From assembly GCA_038247995.1 (NCBI GenBank), contig JBBRUG010000002.1:1-64000 (forward strand): a stretch of DNA of 64,000 bases, given 5' to 3'. The stretch comes from JBBRUG01 sp038247995. GTDB taxonomy: Bacteria > Chloroflexota > Chloroflexia > Chloroflexales > Chloroflexaceae. Each line of letters begins with the position of its first letter. Within the stretch, counting starts at the first letter, position 1. Below the pieces are notes generated by a model. That model had not been told where the DNA came from. It worked only from the letters and a program-made list of their open reading frames with translations, and searched no databases. A program made the translations under genes and the position numbers. Shown here piece by piece: positions 25,668-34,045 of the stretch.

Positions 25668-27623
25668 CTAATTGCTTTCCGCTACACGAACCAGTGGCAG
25701 GTACGTACGGAAGAGTGTTTCGCGCTCGTAGATCTGTAGGCCGCCGCGGAAATCGGCGACAAAGACCAACTCACCGGCGACAGCGACTGCCCGTGCATCG
25801 CCGGGTGTGCGTACCGTACTCAGCAGAGCCGGTTGGGCTGGATTGGTAATATCGACCATACGCAGGCCAGCCACGCTGTCGGCGAGGAAGGCTTTGTCAT
25901 CGGCGAGTGTGATGCGCTGGGTCGGGCCGATACCGGTTACCTGACTGATGACGGTTGGCGTAGCTGGATCACTGACATTTACAATCGTCAGGCCGCCAAA
26001 GCCGCTCGCTACATAGGCCAGATCGCCGCGTACTTCCACATCGCGCGGGTCGCCGAGCGTGCTGAGTTGACTGCGCAAGATGACCGTGCTCGGAGTGCTT
26101 ACGTCGAAGATGCGCAACCCGCCAAACTCATCGGCAACGTAGGCGAAGTTACCCGCCACTCCAACTCCGCGTGCAAACACGGCTTCACTGCTGCTGCCGC
26201 GTAACTGCGGCGCAGTGGGCACACTTACGTCGAGGACAATCAGGCCGCCGGGGCCGTCGGCGATGAAGGCCAGATTGTCTTGAATTTCTACGTCGCCGGC
26301 AAGGCCGGGTGTATTGAATGTGCCTACGATCTGCGGGTTCGCCGGGGTGCTCAGATCGATCACCTGCAAGCCGCTGCCCCCGTCCGCGATATAAGCCAGC
26401 GTACCGACAACAACGATATCCAGCGCCCGCCCGGGCGTGTCGACATTGCCGATTACCTGCGGATCGCGGGGATCGCTTACGTCAACTATATACAGTCCAT
26501 CGTCTTCATCCAGTACATACGCCACCGTATCAGTTGCACTCACACTGGTAGTGTTGCCCAGCAGTTCATAACGGCCAACAATGGTCGGCGTGGCCGGGTC
26601 GTTCACATTGACAATCTGAAGACCGCTGCCGCCATCGGCGATATAGATCAGATCGCCGGCAAGATCGATGTCGCGCGCGACACCGGGCGTCTCCAGATTG
26701 GCGACAAAAGTGGGACTCATTGGATCGGAGACATTAATGATCTCCAGTCCGAGATCGGTGGTAGCCAGGTAGACCAGGTCGTCGGCGATCTCAATATCGA
26801 ATGGGCGCGAGATCGTGCCGTACGTACCGACGAGTGTTGGGGTTGCCGGTGCGCTCACATTGACGATCTGGAGTCCACCGGCGCCATCGGCGATATAGGC
26901 CAGGCCGACGACGACTTCAATACCAGTCCCGAAACCGGGCGTGTCATATGTGCCGAGGAGTGCCGGCGCTGCCGGGTTGGTGATGTCGATGATCCGCATC
27001 CCTACCGAGCCATCAACGAGATAGGCGGTTGTGCCGACGACTTGTAGATCGCGCCCGCCACCGGGGGTGTCATAGCGCCCCGTGAGCGTTGGTGCAACCG
27101 GGTCGGTAGCGTCGATGATGAGCAGGCCGCTAGCACTGTCGGCGATATAGACCGTGTCGGCCATGACGCGTAAGTTGTAGGCCAGGCCGGGAGTAACGAA
27201 GTTGCCAACAATTGCGGGCGCAGCAGGATTAGTAACATCGACGATCGTCAGGCCACGGAAGCCGGCGGTGAGATAGACGCGATCGGCGTCAAATGCGATG
27301 CCGGTAACCACATCGGGCAGGGTGATGCTACCGAGGCGTTGGGGATTGGCTGGGGTCGTAACATCGACGATCGTCAGGTCACTGCCTTCGCCGATGTAGG
27401 CCAGGTTACCGACAATTACCGAGGCCGCGACACTCCCACCGAATGAGTTGAGGCGGACGAGGCCTGGGGCACCTTCGAGGCTATCAGCGCTGGCCGGCGC
27501 GGCCCAATCTTCTTGCGCCTGGGCGCGGCTCGGGCCTAATGCGCCGCCGATCAGCGCAACAGTGAGCACCAGGGTAGCGCTCAGGCTAAGAATGCGGAAG
27601 ATGGGTTTGAAAGGGGCAGACAA
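25668..27623 (-). CDS. secreted LVIVD-repeat protein (beta-propeller-like)
   Basis: This 651-residue protein starts with a signal peptide (about residues 10-36, ending SRAQA). Thirteen LVIVD-type repeats of about 42-43 residues follow, each containing a core such as GLTIVDVTNPAAPAIVG then VAYVADG, with a partial fourteenth. LVIVD repeats form beta-propeller-like surfaces on secreted or cell-surface proteins; the function is unknown, with binding or adhesion possible. The start is TTG at 27623 with AAGGAG eight bases upstream. It stands alone. Near-identical repeat units suggest growth by internal duplication. Confidence 0.85.
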   Translation of the reverse strand: MSAPFKPIFRILSLSATLVLTVALIGGALGPSRAQAQEDWAAPASADSLEGAPGLVRLNSFGGSVAASVIVGNLAYIGEGSDLTIVDVTTPANPQRLGSITLPDVVTGIAFDADRVYLTAGFRGLTIVDVTNPAAPAIVGNFVTPGLAYNLRVMADTVYIADSASGLLIIDATDPVAPTLTGRYDTPGGGRDLQVVGTTAYLVDGSVGMRIIDITNPAAPALLGTYDTPGFGTGIEVVVGLAYIADGAGGLQIVNVSAPATPTLVGTYGTISRPFDIEIADDLVYLATTDLGLEIINVSDPMSPTFVANLETPGVARDIDLAGDLIYIADGGSGLQIVNVNDPATPTIVGRYELLGNTTSVSATDTVAYVLDEDDGLYIVDVSDPRDPQVIGNVDTPGRALDIVVVGTLAYIADGGSGLQVIDLSTPANPQIVGTFNTPGLAGDVEIQDNLAFIADGPGGLIVLDVSVPTAPQLRGSSSEAVFARGVGVAGNFAYVADEFGGLRIFDVSTPSTVILRSQLSTLGDPRDVEVRGDLAYVASGFGGLTIVNVSDPATPTVISQVTGIGPTQRITLADDKAFLADSVAGLRMVDITNPAQPALLSTVRTPGDARAVAVAGELVFVADFRGGLQIYERETLFRTYLPLVRVAESN

Positions 27624-27644
27624 TGTAATACTCCTTGCCGGCGG

Positions 27645-27672
27645 ATTTTAGGCTGTGGATTGAAAAATTCAA
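27645..27672 (-). promoter_or_regulatory. possible promoter for the LVIVD gene
   Basis: On the minus strand TTGAAT (27667-27672) and TAAAAT (27645-27650) are separated by 16 bp, just upstream of the ribosome site. Confidence 0.35.
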
Positions 27673-27819
27673 CCGGGCGTAGCCTGAAGCCTGCGTTTGG
27701 GCATGTTCGGTAGGGAAATAGGGCCAAACAATGCACACATGATACAGAATGGTGAATATTCGGCGTTTAGGAACACTCACCATGTGGGTAGCAAGAAATG
27801 GGCCAAGAGGCAAGCGCCA

Positions 27820-27847
27820 GGGCGGACACGCGGATCCGCCCGTACGG
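27820..27847. repeat. dispersed GGGCGGA...TCCGCCCGTACGG hairpin
   Basis: GGGCGGA and TCCGCCC arms flank a short centre, ending in GTACGG. This is one copy of the window-wide family, lying just downstream of the GH13 stop. Confidence 0.75.
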
Positions 27848-27858
27848 GGAGGGTTAGG

Positions 27859-29457
27859 TTAGCCTAAGTGCAGCAGGAGGCCTTCGTAGGGGCGGAGTTC
27901 GAGCGCAGCGAGATCAACGTTGCCGGTGCGATCAAGCTCGGTCGAGCAGGCGATGCTGGCGGTAGCGGCAATCGCACTGAGTTCGAGCGTCTGTGGTTCA
28001 GCGCCGAAGTTCAAGATGACCACACATCCGTCGGAAGTGTTGCCGCGTAGGTAGACGAAAATGTGATCATCGACAGGTGTCGGCAACATCGTATAGTCGC
28101 CGCTGTGCAGGGCGGGTAGGCTGCGGCGTAATGCGAGCAGGCGCCGGGCCAGGTGGAGCATCGACTGGGGCTCATCCTCCTGCACAGCTACGTTACACAC
28201 GGGCGCATTGGCAGCGAGGGGCAGCCAGGGGCGGGTTGTGCTGAAACCGGCGCCGGGCGTTGCGTCCCATTGCATCGGTGTGCGGGCCACGTCGCGAGTG
28301 AGGCTGGGTGTGCGAATGCCCTGTGGGTCGACGACGAAAGCCTGCGGAATAGGCACATTTTCCATGCCGAGCTCTTCGCCGTAGTAGAGCGTCGGCGTGC
28401 CGCGCAGAGTGAGCAGGAGCATCTGTGCCATGCGGGCGCGTTCGACACCCACGCGGGTTGCTGTGCGCGCCTGATCGTGGTTGCCGAGCACATAATTCGG
28501 CCATGCGCGGGCGGGCAGGGCGGCTTCATAACGCTCGACCATGCTGCGAACGCTAGGTGCATCCCAGGTGGGGAGTGTGACCAGGTTAAAGTTGTAAGGT
28601 AATTGAACTCCGTCGTTGTTGGCCCCGTAGTAGTGGGCCAATTCTTCCGGCGGCATGTAAATTTCACCGATCAGCACCGTATCGGCGAACTCGTCGGCGA
28701 CGCTACGCAATGCGCGGATAGTGTCGTGGACTTCAGGCTGATGCTGATCATAGATCCGGATGTGCTGCCATTGCGAAGGATCGCCGGGTTTCCACTCCGG
28801 GTTGGGCGGATTATCGGCGAAGTCGGGATGTTTGATCAGCATCCAGATCACATCAACGCGGAAACCGTCGATGCCGCGGGCGAACCAGAAACGCATCACA
28901 TCGTGCATAGCGGCGACAACGGCCGGATTGCGCCAATTCAAATCGGCCTGCTTTGGGTCGAAGAGGTTCAGATAGTACTGACCGGTGGTTTCGTCGAAGG
29001 TCCAGGCTGGGCCGCCAAAATGGCTTTGCCAATTGTTCGGCGGGCCGCCAGCGGGGGCCGGATCGCGCCAGATGTACCAATCGCGGTAGGGGTTATCGCC
29101 TGAACTGCGCGACTGCACAAACCAGGGGTGCTCATCGGAGGTATGGTTTGGCACGAGGTCGAGAATCACGCGCAGGTTACGGGCATGGGCAGCGGCAACG
29201 AGTTGATCGAAATCGGCAAGGGTGCCGAAGATCGGATCGATGTTGACATAATCGGCAACATCGTAACCGAAATCGGCCATTGGCGAGGGGAAGATCGGCG
29301 AAATCCAGATCGCATCGATGCCGAGGTTTTGGAGGTAATCGAGGCGGGAGGTAATGCCGGGCAGGTCGCCGAGCCCGTCGTTGTTACTATCTTGAAAGCT
29401 GCGCGGGTAGATCTGGTAGACCACGCCGGATTGCCACCAGGGTTGCGGTGAGGGCAT
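27859..29457 (-). CDS. GH13 alpha-glucosidase / oligo-1,6-glucosidase
   Basis: The 532-residue protein is a glycoside hydrolase family 13 enzyme of the oligo-1,6-glucosidase/alpha-glucosidase group, hydrolysing alpha-glucosidic bonds in short maltodextrins or isomaltose-like sugars. The conserved regions are DLVPNHTSDEHPWF, GFRVDVIW (nucleophile Asp), LIGEIY (acid Glu) and VLGNHDQAR (transition-state Asp), with the GDLPGI calcium-site-like loop near the start. There is no signal peptide, so it acts in the cytoplasm. The ATG at 29457 is taken because TTGGAG lies eight bases upstream. The YcxB-like gene precedes it on the same strand after 84 bp. Exact specificity is not certain. Confidence 0.9.
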   Translation of the reverse strand: MPSPQPWWQSGVVYQIYPRSFQDSNNDGLGDLPGITSRLDYLQNLGIDAIWISPIFPSPMADFGYDVADYVNIDPIFGTLADFDQLVAAAHARNLRVILDLVPNHTSDEHPWFVQSRSSGDNPYRDWYIWRDPAPAGGPPNNWQSHFGGPAWTFDETTGQYYLNLFDPKQADLNWRNPAVVAAMHDVMRFWFARGIDGFRVDVIWMLIKHPDFADNPPNPEWKPGDPSQWQHIRIYDQHQPEVHDTIRALRSVADEFADTVLIGEIYMPPEELAHYYGANNDGVQLPYNFNLVTLPTWDAPSVRSMVERYEAALPARAWPNYVLGNHDQARTATRVGVERARMAQMLLLTLRGTPTLYYGEELGMENVPIPQAFVVDPQGIRTPSLTRDVARTPMQWDATPGAGFSTTRPWLPLAANAPVCNVAVQEDEPQSMLHLARRLLALRRSLPALHSGDYTMLPTPVDDHIFVYLRGNTSDGCVVILNFGAEPQTLELSAIAATASIACSTELDRTGNVDLAALELRPYEGLLLHLG

Positions 29458-29541
29458 AAAGGGTTTCTCCAATTCGAACGAAGGACGAAGGAGAGTTTGG
29501 GTCCGGCTTTCGTCATTGGTCTTTCGTCATCGGTCAGGCGA

Positions 29542-30042
29542 TTATTGTTCCGGCAGGTCGAAAACGCCGGGTTCAGGTTTGGGTTGAATATTCGTTTTGA
29601 GCAATTCTTCAAACTGGCGCGCCTGGCGGGCCGAGATAGCGCGCTGGGCGATGACGAGAATCTGGTTGTTGGTGAGGGTTAGTTCGTAGACACCGGAGAT
29701 CTTGCGCCAACTGCGAAACTGATCCCAGGGGACTTCGGAGCGCACCTTGCGGGAACTGATCTCAATGCCCTGTTTACCGAGGTTGTAGCGCGTGGGAAGA
29801 TAGACGGGCAAGGTTTCGTCGCGGCTGCGCCGATTGATGATAATCCAGCCCGCAATTGAGTAGACCAGAAAGGGCACCCATGCGGCGAGCAGCAGAATGC
29901 TAGATGGATCACTCTGGAACATTGCGTAAGCAGTGAGAACTGCGCAGACAGAGGCATAAATGTAGAAGCCGGGCCGACGAAAGTGCCGATAAAGGGCGTG
30001 TTGGCTGAACTCCTTGCGGGAGAGGGTGCTTTCGATGTTCAT
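29542..30042 (-). CDS. YcxB-like membrane protein
   Basis: The 166-residue protein has two adjacent hydrophobic segments (about residues 25-65). A soluble domain follows with QGIEISSRKVRSEVPWDQF and ELTLTNNQILVIAQRAI, the pattern of the YcxB-like domain (a PH-like fold). The function is unknown. It begins at ATG 30042 and precedes the GH13 gene. It has a divergent promoter region shared with the threonine dehydratase-like gene. Confidence 0.7.
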   Translation of the reverse strand: MNIESTLSRKEFSQHALYRHFRRPGFYIYASVCAVLTAYAMFQSDPSSILLLAAWVPFLVYSIAGWIIINRRSRDETLPVYLPTRYNLGKQGIEISSRKVRSEVPWDQFRSWRKISGVYELTLTNNQILVIAQRAISARQARQFEELLKTNIQPKPEPGVFDLPEQ

Positions 30043-30072
30043 AGCGGTTCCTCGTTGGGGTGGCTATGGGTC

Positions 30073-30103
30073 TATTATACCGCCTCATGCGGCGTGCTAT
30101 AAT
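30073..30103. promoter_or_regulatory. divergent -10 elements flanking a small inverted repeat
   Basis: On the plus strand TGCTATAAT (30095-30103) is an extended -10. On the minus strand TATAAT lies at 30074-30079. Between them CCGC-CTCAT-GCGG forms an inverted repeat that could be an operator. The -35 boxes are weak on both sides. Confidence 0.5.
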
Positions 30104-30429
30104 CGCTTCGCGATGTGAAGTTTTGATTGAGCAAGGGCTATGCGCTCTGCACGCGCGTTTGGGCAGGGCTGGGCGCCCCTCTGGACTCCCCCGGCCGGGG
30201 CGCTGGCGTTGCCCCTGGCCCCATGGCGCACTGAGCGGCACGTGAGGCCACTGAAGCACTGAGGCGGGTTAGGAGTTTATGACCAGCCAATACGTGGCGC
30301 GTCAGCGCGTAAAGGCAGAACAACGGTTTAGATGGCACGCGGCAGCCGCCATGCGAAGTGCTCGGCGGGCGGCGCATGGAATGGGGTTGCCGGGGGCGGA
30401 GCCGCCCGCTACTACACCAAGGAACACCA
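30104..30429. other. long leader or intergenic region before the dehydratase gene
   Basis: This 326-bp stretch is GC-rich and low in complexity, with a CCCCGGCCGGGGC palindrome near 30188. A 59-codon frame at 30279-30458 with AGGAG upstream overlaps the next gene and has no recognisable product. No other gene is seen. Confidence 0.5.
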
Positions 30430-31404
30430 ATGAACGCCAATCCGGCGATCCAATTTAGCGATGTGCAGGCGGCAGCGGAACGACTACACGGCGTAGCGCA
30501 CCGTACGCCAATTCATACCAGTCGGACGCTCGATGCACTGGCCGGTCGGCAGCTTTTCCTGAAATGCGAGAGTTTCCAGCGCAGCGGCTCGTTCAAGTTT
30601 CGCGGCGCCTACAATACGCTTAGTCGCCTGAGTGCCGCCGAGCAGGCGCGGGGTATCGTGGCCTTCAGCAGCGGTAATCACGCGCAGGGTGTGGCTCTGG
30701 CGGCGCACCTGCTGGGTGTGCCGGCGGTAATCTGTATGCCCGATGACGCGCCCGGCGTGAAGCTCGCAGCCACCCGGGAGTATGGCGCCGAGGTGCTGAT
30801 CTACACGCGGGCGACAACCGACCGCGAGGCGTTTGCGCGCCAGGTGGCCGACGAACGCGGCTTGACTCTGATCCCGCCCTACGATCATCCGCATATTATG
30901 GCCGGGCAGGGCACAGCGGCGCTCGAACTGCTCGAAGATCTGCCTGATCTGGATGCGCTGATTGCGCCTGTGGGCGGTGGCGGGCTGATCAGTGGATGTG
31001 CGACGGCGGCAAAGGGCATGCAACCGACGATCCGCGTTTTTGGCGTCGAAACCGCCGGCGCCGACGATGTGCGCCAGAGTCTCGCCTGTGGCGAGCGCGT
31101 AACAATCGCGCCGCCCGCGACGATTGCCGATGGTATTCGTACAACCTCGCCCGGTGCGCTAACCTTTCCGATCATTCAGCGCTATGTTGAACAGATTCTA
31201 GTTGTCGATGACACAGCCGTGCTCAATGCCATGCGCCTGCTGATGCTGCGCATGAAGCTGGTGGTCGAGCCGACCGGCGCGGTGGATGTTGCTGCCGCAT
31301 TGGCCGGGTTATTACCGGCTGAATGCCGGCGGGTGGGCGTGATTGTTAGTGGTGGAAATGTTGATCCGGTATTGCTCGGACAGCTCTGGAATGCGTCTGG
31401 ATAA
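30430..31404 (+). CDS. PLP-dependent threonine/serine dehydratase family enzyme
   Basis: This fold-type II PLP enzyme has 324 residues. The PLP lysine lies in SGSFKFRGAYN (near residue 60), SSGNHAQGVA contacts the substrate carboxylate, and GGGGLISG binds the cofactor phosphate. It lacks the regulatory ACT-like domain of biosynthetic IlvA. The length and sequence fit the catabolic threonine dehydratase, serine racemase and threo-3-hydroxyaspartate ammonia-lyase group. The precise substrate cannot be assigned. The next gene begins 13 bases after its stop, so the two may be co-transcribed. Confidence 0.88.
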   Translation: MNANPAIQFSDVQAAAERLHGVAHRTPIHTSRTLDALAGRQLFLKCESFQRSGSFKFRGAYNTLSRLSAAEQARGIVAFSSGNHAQGVALAAHLLGVPAVICMPDDAPGVKLAATREYGAEVLIYTRATTDREAFARQVADERGLTLIPPYDHPHIMAGQGTAALELLEDLPDLDALIAPVGGGGLISGCATAAKGMQPTIRVFGVETAGADDVRQSLACGERVTIAPPATIADGIRTTSPGALTFPIIQRYVEQILVVDDTAVLNAMRLLMLRMKLVVEPTGAVDVAAALAGLLPAECRRVGVIVSGGNVDPVLLGQLWNASG

Positions 31405-31417
31405 GAAAGGACCTTGT

Positions 31418-32284
31418 GTGAAAGTCGGTGCTGTGTTCCCGCAGATTGAAAGCGGGATTGATCCAATTGCGATCCGCGATTATGCCCAGGCGGTTGAGGG
31501 AATGGGCTACACGCATATTCTGGCGTACGATCATGTGCTGGGCGCCGGGATCGATACGCGCCCCGATTGGAGCGGGCCGTACACGAGCGACTCGGTCTTT
31601 CACGAGTTGTTTGTGCTCTTTGGCTACCTGGCCGGGTTGACCAAAACAGTGGAACTGGTGACGGCCGTGCTCATCCTGCCGCAACGGCAAACGGCGCTGG
31701 TGGCCAAGCAGGCCGCCCAGGTTGATCTGCTAAGCGGCGGGCGGTTGCGCCTCGGTGTGGGCGTGGGCTGGAACGCGGTGGAATATGAGAGCTTGAACGA
31801 GAACTTCCGCGATCGCGGGGTACGTAGCGAAGAGCAGATCGCCGTGTTGCGCGCGCTTTGGGCCGACCCGGTGATTACGTTCAAGGGGCGCTGGCACACA
31901 ATCGACAATGCCGGGATCAACCCACTGCCGCCGCGCCGGTCGATCCCGCTCTGGATCGGGGGTTACAGCGAGGCCACGCTCCAGCGCGTCGGGGCCATGG
32001 GCGATGGCTGGTTCCCCTGGCGCGCCCCCGATGACGAGATGCGTGCGCAGATCGAACGGCTGTATGGGTATGCCGAAGCCGCCGGCCGCGACCCGGCGCA
32101 GATCGGGTTGGAGCCGCAACTTTCGGTGGGCCGCATGCCGGAAAACGCGTGGGAAGGCCATGTGCGTGGTTGGCAAGAACTCGGCGCCACGCACCTCTGC
32201 GTGAATACGATGAGCGCTGGGTGCAACTCGCTCGCCGACCATCTTGCGCTGCTGCGCACCGTAAAAGAGCGGTTGGGGTTTTAG
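31418..32284 (+). CDS. luciferase-like (LLM) F420/FMN-dependent oxidoreductase
   Basis: The 288-residue protein begins VKVGAVFPQIE and continues with YTHILAYDHV, VLILPQRQTALVAKQAA and GRLRLGVGVGW, the marks of the bacterial luciferase-like monooxygenase superfamily, probably the F420-dependent branch. The substrate is unknown. The start is GTG at 31418 with AAAGG seven bases upstream; an in-frame ATG at 31391 would overlap the previous gene. It ends where a decayed region begins. Confidence 0.85.
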   Translation: MKVGAVFPQIESGIDPIAIRDYAQAVEGMGYTHILAYDHVLGAGIDTRPDWSGPYTSDSVFHELFVLFGYLAGLTKTVELVTAVLILPQRQTALVAKQAAQVDLLSGGRLRLGVGVGWNAVEYESLNENFRDRGVRSEEQIAVLRALWADPVITFKGRWHTIDNAGINPLPPRRSIPLWIGGYSEATLQRVGAMGDGWFPWRAPDDEMRAQIERLYGYAEAAGRDPAQIGLEPQLSVGRMPENAWEGHVRGWQELGATHLCVNTMSAGCNSLADHLALLRTVKERLGF

Positions 32285-32289
32285 GCCGG

Positions 32290-32600
32290 CAACAGGCAGC
32301 AGGGCGTCGGTTAGGTTGAGGCGGAGCGCTTCGGACCTGGCGTGGCAGCTTTGCTCGGCCGCGCCGATCTGGCTGTAGAGTTGATACAGGTAGTAGCACG
32401 AGTACGCTTGTTCATACAGATCTTCTACCTCGCGGAAGATCTGTAATCCCTGGTGGAGCAACGCTGCCGCCCGATCATACTCGGCTTTGGCCTGGTGCAG
32501 CAGACCCAGTTGGGTTTGGATCAAGGCTTCCCAACGGAGGCTGCCCAACTGCCGAAAGTTGTCCAGGCACGCGTACCCAAACTGCAAGGCCTGACTGGAA
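32290..32600 (-). pseudogene. remnant of a TPR-repeat regulator or ATPase
   Basis: On the minus strand about 100 residues read as tetratricopeptide repeats: LGSLRWEALIQTQLGLLHQA, then AALLHQGLQIFREVEDLYEQ and YSCYYLYQLYSQIG. There is no start or N-terminal part. The frame then runs on into the 3' end of the oxidoreductase gene without meaning. TPRs of this kind end large AAA/LuxR-type regulators, so this is probably the tail of a deleted gene. Confidence 0.5.
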
Positions 32601-32730
32601 GACCATCGTCCTCGTTACCATCCTGCCCGCGCTGATCGCCTTGCAGCCCATGATCACCTATGCCTATGGCGGGCGGCTCGCACGGCGGCTGTTAGGCCCG
32701 CAACCCCACGCGCGTAATAAACAAACATGA
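32587..32730 (+). pseudogene. remnant of a membrane protein C-terminus
   Basis: On the plus strand a frame reads DWKTIVLVTILPALIALQPM then a short basic tail, stopping at TGA (32728-32730). It has one hydrophobic helix and no start. It resembles the C-terminal membrane helix of antibiotic-biosynthesis-monooxygenase-like proteins, but the match is weak. It abuts the TPR remnant on the opposite strand, as if a deletion joined two genes. Confidence 0.35.
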
Positions 32731-32753
32731 CCTGTCATATAGACAGGTCATGT
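32725..32753. terminator. 29-bp palindrome
   Basis: ACATGACCTGTC (32725-32736) and GACAGGTCATGT (32742-32753) form a perfect 12-bp stem with an ATATA loop, overlapping the stop of the membrane-protein remnant. It lacks a T-run and could be a terminator or an operator. Confidence 0.6.
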
Positions 32754-33085
32754 TGCGTACGATTTCTCTGCCGTGCCCGAGGTAAGCAAAATACCTACAA
32801 CCGCGTACGCCTTGTGATTGTTAAGGAGAACCTCGTTACCGTTCGCACGACCTTCACATGCACAATGTGAAGTTCAGCCTCGGCCAGGTACGCTACAATT
32901 GACGGGACGCCGTCAAGAGAGTCACGAGATCTTCTGCGAAAAGATGGGTCGTGTTCGTCTGCGAGGGGAGGGGACGGCATCCGAAGGCAAAGTGTTGGAG
33001 TTGCGGTCAATCTATGTATACTATGGTGAATTACGCAAATGGGAGGTAAATCCTAACTACCACTGTGTAACATCTGTAGATACAC
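32754..33085. other. non-coding or decayed stretch
   Basis: There are no convincing genes. A 71-codon minus-strand frame (32795-33010) ending in VVRTVTRFSLTITRRTR is unrecognised. A plus-strand frame crosses into the tRNA and is not real. Confidence 0.4.
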
Positions 33086-33109
33086 AAAAAGCCGCCGGAG
33101 CGGCTTTAT
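33086..33109 (-). terminator. intrinsic terminator of the tRNA-Arg gene
   Basis: AAAGCCGC (33088-33095) pairs with GCGGCTTT (33100-33107) around a 4-nt loop. On the minus strand it is followed by a T-run, 25 bp after the tRNA end. Confidence 0.85.
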
Positions 33110-33132
33110 CGTGTTTTGTATTTACTCTCGTG

Positions 33133-33209
33133 TGGCGACCCCGGCGCGACTCGAACGCGCGACCTCTTCCTCCGCAGGGAAGCGCTCTAATCCACTGAGC
33201 TACGGGGTC
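33133..33209 (-). tRNA. tRNA-Arg (anticodon GCG)
   Basis: The minus strand folds into a full cloverleaf: acceptor GACCCCG/CGGGGTC, D-arm GCTC/GAGC, anticodon stem CTTCC/GGAAG with loop CTGCGGA, T-arm GCGCG-TTCGAGT-CGCGC. The 3' CCA is encoded. The anticodon GCG reads CGC and, by wobble, CGU. A20 in the D-loop and C35 match arginine identity. A promoter and an intrinsic terminator frame the gene. Confidence 0.95.
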
Positions 33210-33228
33210 TCGTTTTCAGACCTTGAGA

Positions 33229-33257
33229 AGTATAGCACACCCGACTCAATCGCGCAA
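33229..33257 (-). promoter_or_regulatory. promoter of the tRNA-Arg gene
   Basis: On the minus strand TTGCGC (33252-33257) and TATACT (33229-33234) are separated by 17 bp, 20 bp before the tRNA 5' end. Confidence 0.75.
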
Positions 33258-33325
33258 ATAAACTTGAGTTGGGTCATCCCTGCATGTGGCGCCTCGCCGC
33301 TGCTATGAATGATGGAGCATCCAAG

Positions 33326-33913
33326 ATGCCTGCTACGGAACCATTTGCCCCGCTGGTACGCCGTCTGATTGCGGAGGCGGTGGTAATCAACGATCGGATT
33401 TTGAAGATCGACCATTTCCTGAACCACCGGATCGAGCCGGATTTTATGGCGGCACTGGGGGTGGCGCTGGCCGAACGCCTTGCGCCTTATACACCTGATC
33501 TGGTGCTGACTGCCGAGGCAAGCGGGATTGCGCCCGGCCTGGCGACGGCGATGGCTTTGGGTGTGCCGCTGGTGTTTGCCAAGAAATACTCTGCCGATGT
33601 GGAAGCGCCGGCGCTCTCACGGGTGGTGCCCTCGGCAACAAGGGGGATCGACTACCGACTGGTGGTGAGTGAACGTTTCCTGCCACGCGGGACGCGGGTG
33701 GCCCTTATTGATGACTTTCTGGCAAATGGGCGTACGGCAACTGCGTTGGCTGAAATTGTCGCTGAAGCAGGGGCGCGATGTGTCGCCGCTGGCTTTATCG
33801 TGGAAAAGCTCTTCCAGCATGGCCGGGTTGGCCTGGTCGCCCAATCCATCCCAGTGATCGCCCTGGCCCAAGTAGCGCGCCTTGCGGCCGGGCGGGTGGT
33901 GGTGGCGGGGTGA
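33326..33913 (+). CDS. xpt: xanthine phosphoribosyltransferase
   Basis: The 195-residue enzyme joins xanthine and PRPP to make XMP in purine salvage. It follows the Bacillus Xpt pattern closely: VVINDRILKIDHFLNHRIEP, TAEASGIAPG, VPLVFAKKY, the PRPP-binding VALIDDFLANGRT, and GFIVEKLFQHGR. The ATG at 33326 gives the family's usual length and N-terminus and has GGAG about ten bases upstream; an ATG at 33305 is possible. It is close to the tRNA and transcribed away from it. I do not see a clear purine riboswitch upstream. Confidence 0.9.
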   Translation: MPATEPFAPLVRRLIAEAVVINDRILKIDHFLNHRIEPDFMAALGVALAERLAPYTPDLVLTAEASGIAPGLATAMALGVPLVFAKKYSADVEAPALSRVVPSATRGIDYRLVVSERFLPRGTRVALIDDFLANGRTATALAEIVAEAGARCVAAGFIVEKLFQHGRVGLVAQSIPVIALAQVARLAAGRVVVAG

Positions 33914-33942
33914 TCCGCAGATTGCGCAGATTGCGCAGATGA
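33912..33942. repeat. CCGCAGATTGCGCAGAT repeat
   Basis: ATCCGCAGATTGCGCAGATTG-type DNA, with three GCAGAT steps, directly follows the xpt stop. Similar blocks lie at 42357-42391, 50461-50489, 53687-53710 and, inverted, at 60021-60049. Confidence 0.8.
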
Positions 33943-34013
33943 TCGAACCCGAAGGCGGAAGGTGGGGCGGGCGGCGGATGGGCGTGTCGGGGCGTGTCGG
34001 GGCAGCCCCATGA

Positions 34014-34042
34014 GGGCGACCACGAGGGTCGCCCGTACGGCG
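34014..34042. repeat. GGGCGACC...GGTCGCCCGTACGG hairpin
   Basis: Arms GGGCGACC (34014-34021) and GGTCGCCC (34027-34034) form an 8-bp stem between convergent xpt and YitT genes. It is the cleanest copy of the dispersed family. Confidence 0.85.
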
Positions 34043-34045
34043 GAG

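Noticed and set aside
30279..30458. 59-codon frame with AGGAG upstream
   Set aside because: It overlaps the dehydratase start, has Arg/Ala-rich low-complexity content and no recognisable domain.
31730..32587. 285-codon minus-strand frame as a single gene
   Set aside because: Only the first 100 codons look like protein (TPR); the rest is antisense to the oxidoreductase gene. Recorded as a remnant instead.
32818..33198. 126-codon plus-strand frame
   Set aside because: It reads through the tRNA-Arg gene and its terminator and has no protein-like features.
33210..33325. Possible purine riboswitch before xpt
   Set aside because: The region folds into one simple stem (ACCCGACTCAA/TTGAGTTGGGT) that overlaps the tRNA promoter. 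The conserved three-way junction and loop bases are not visible.
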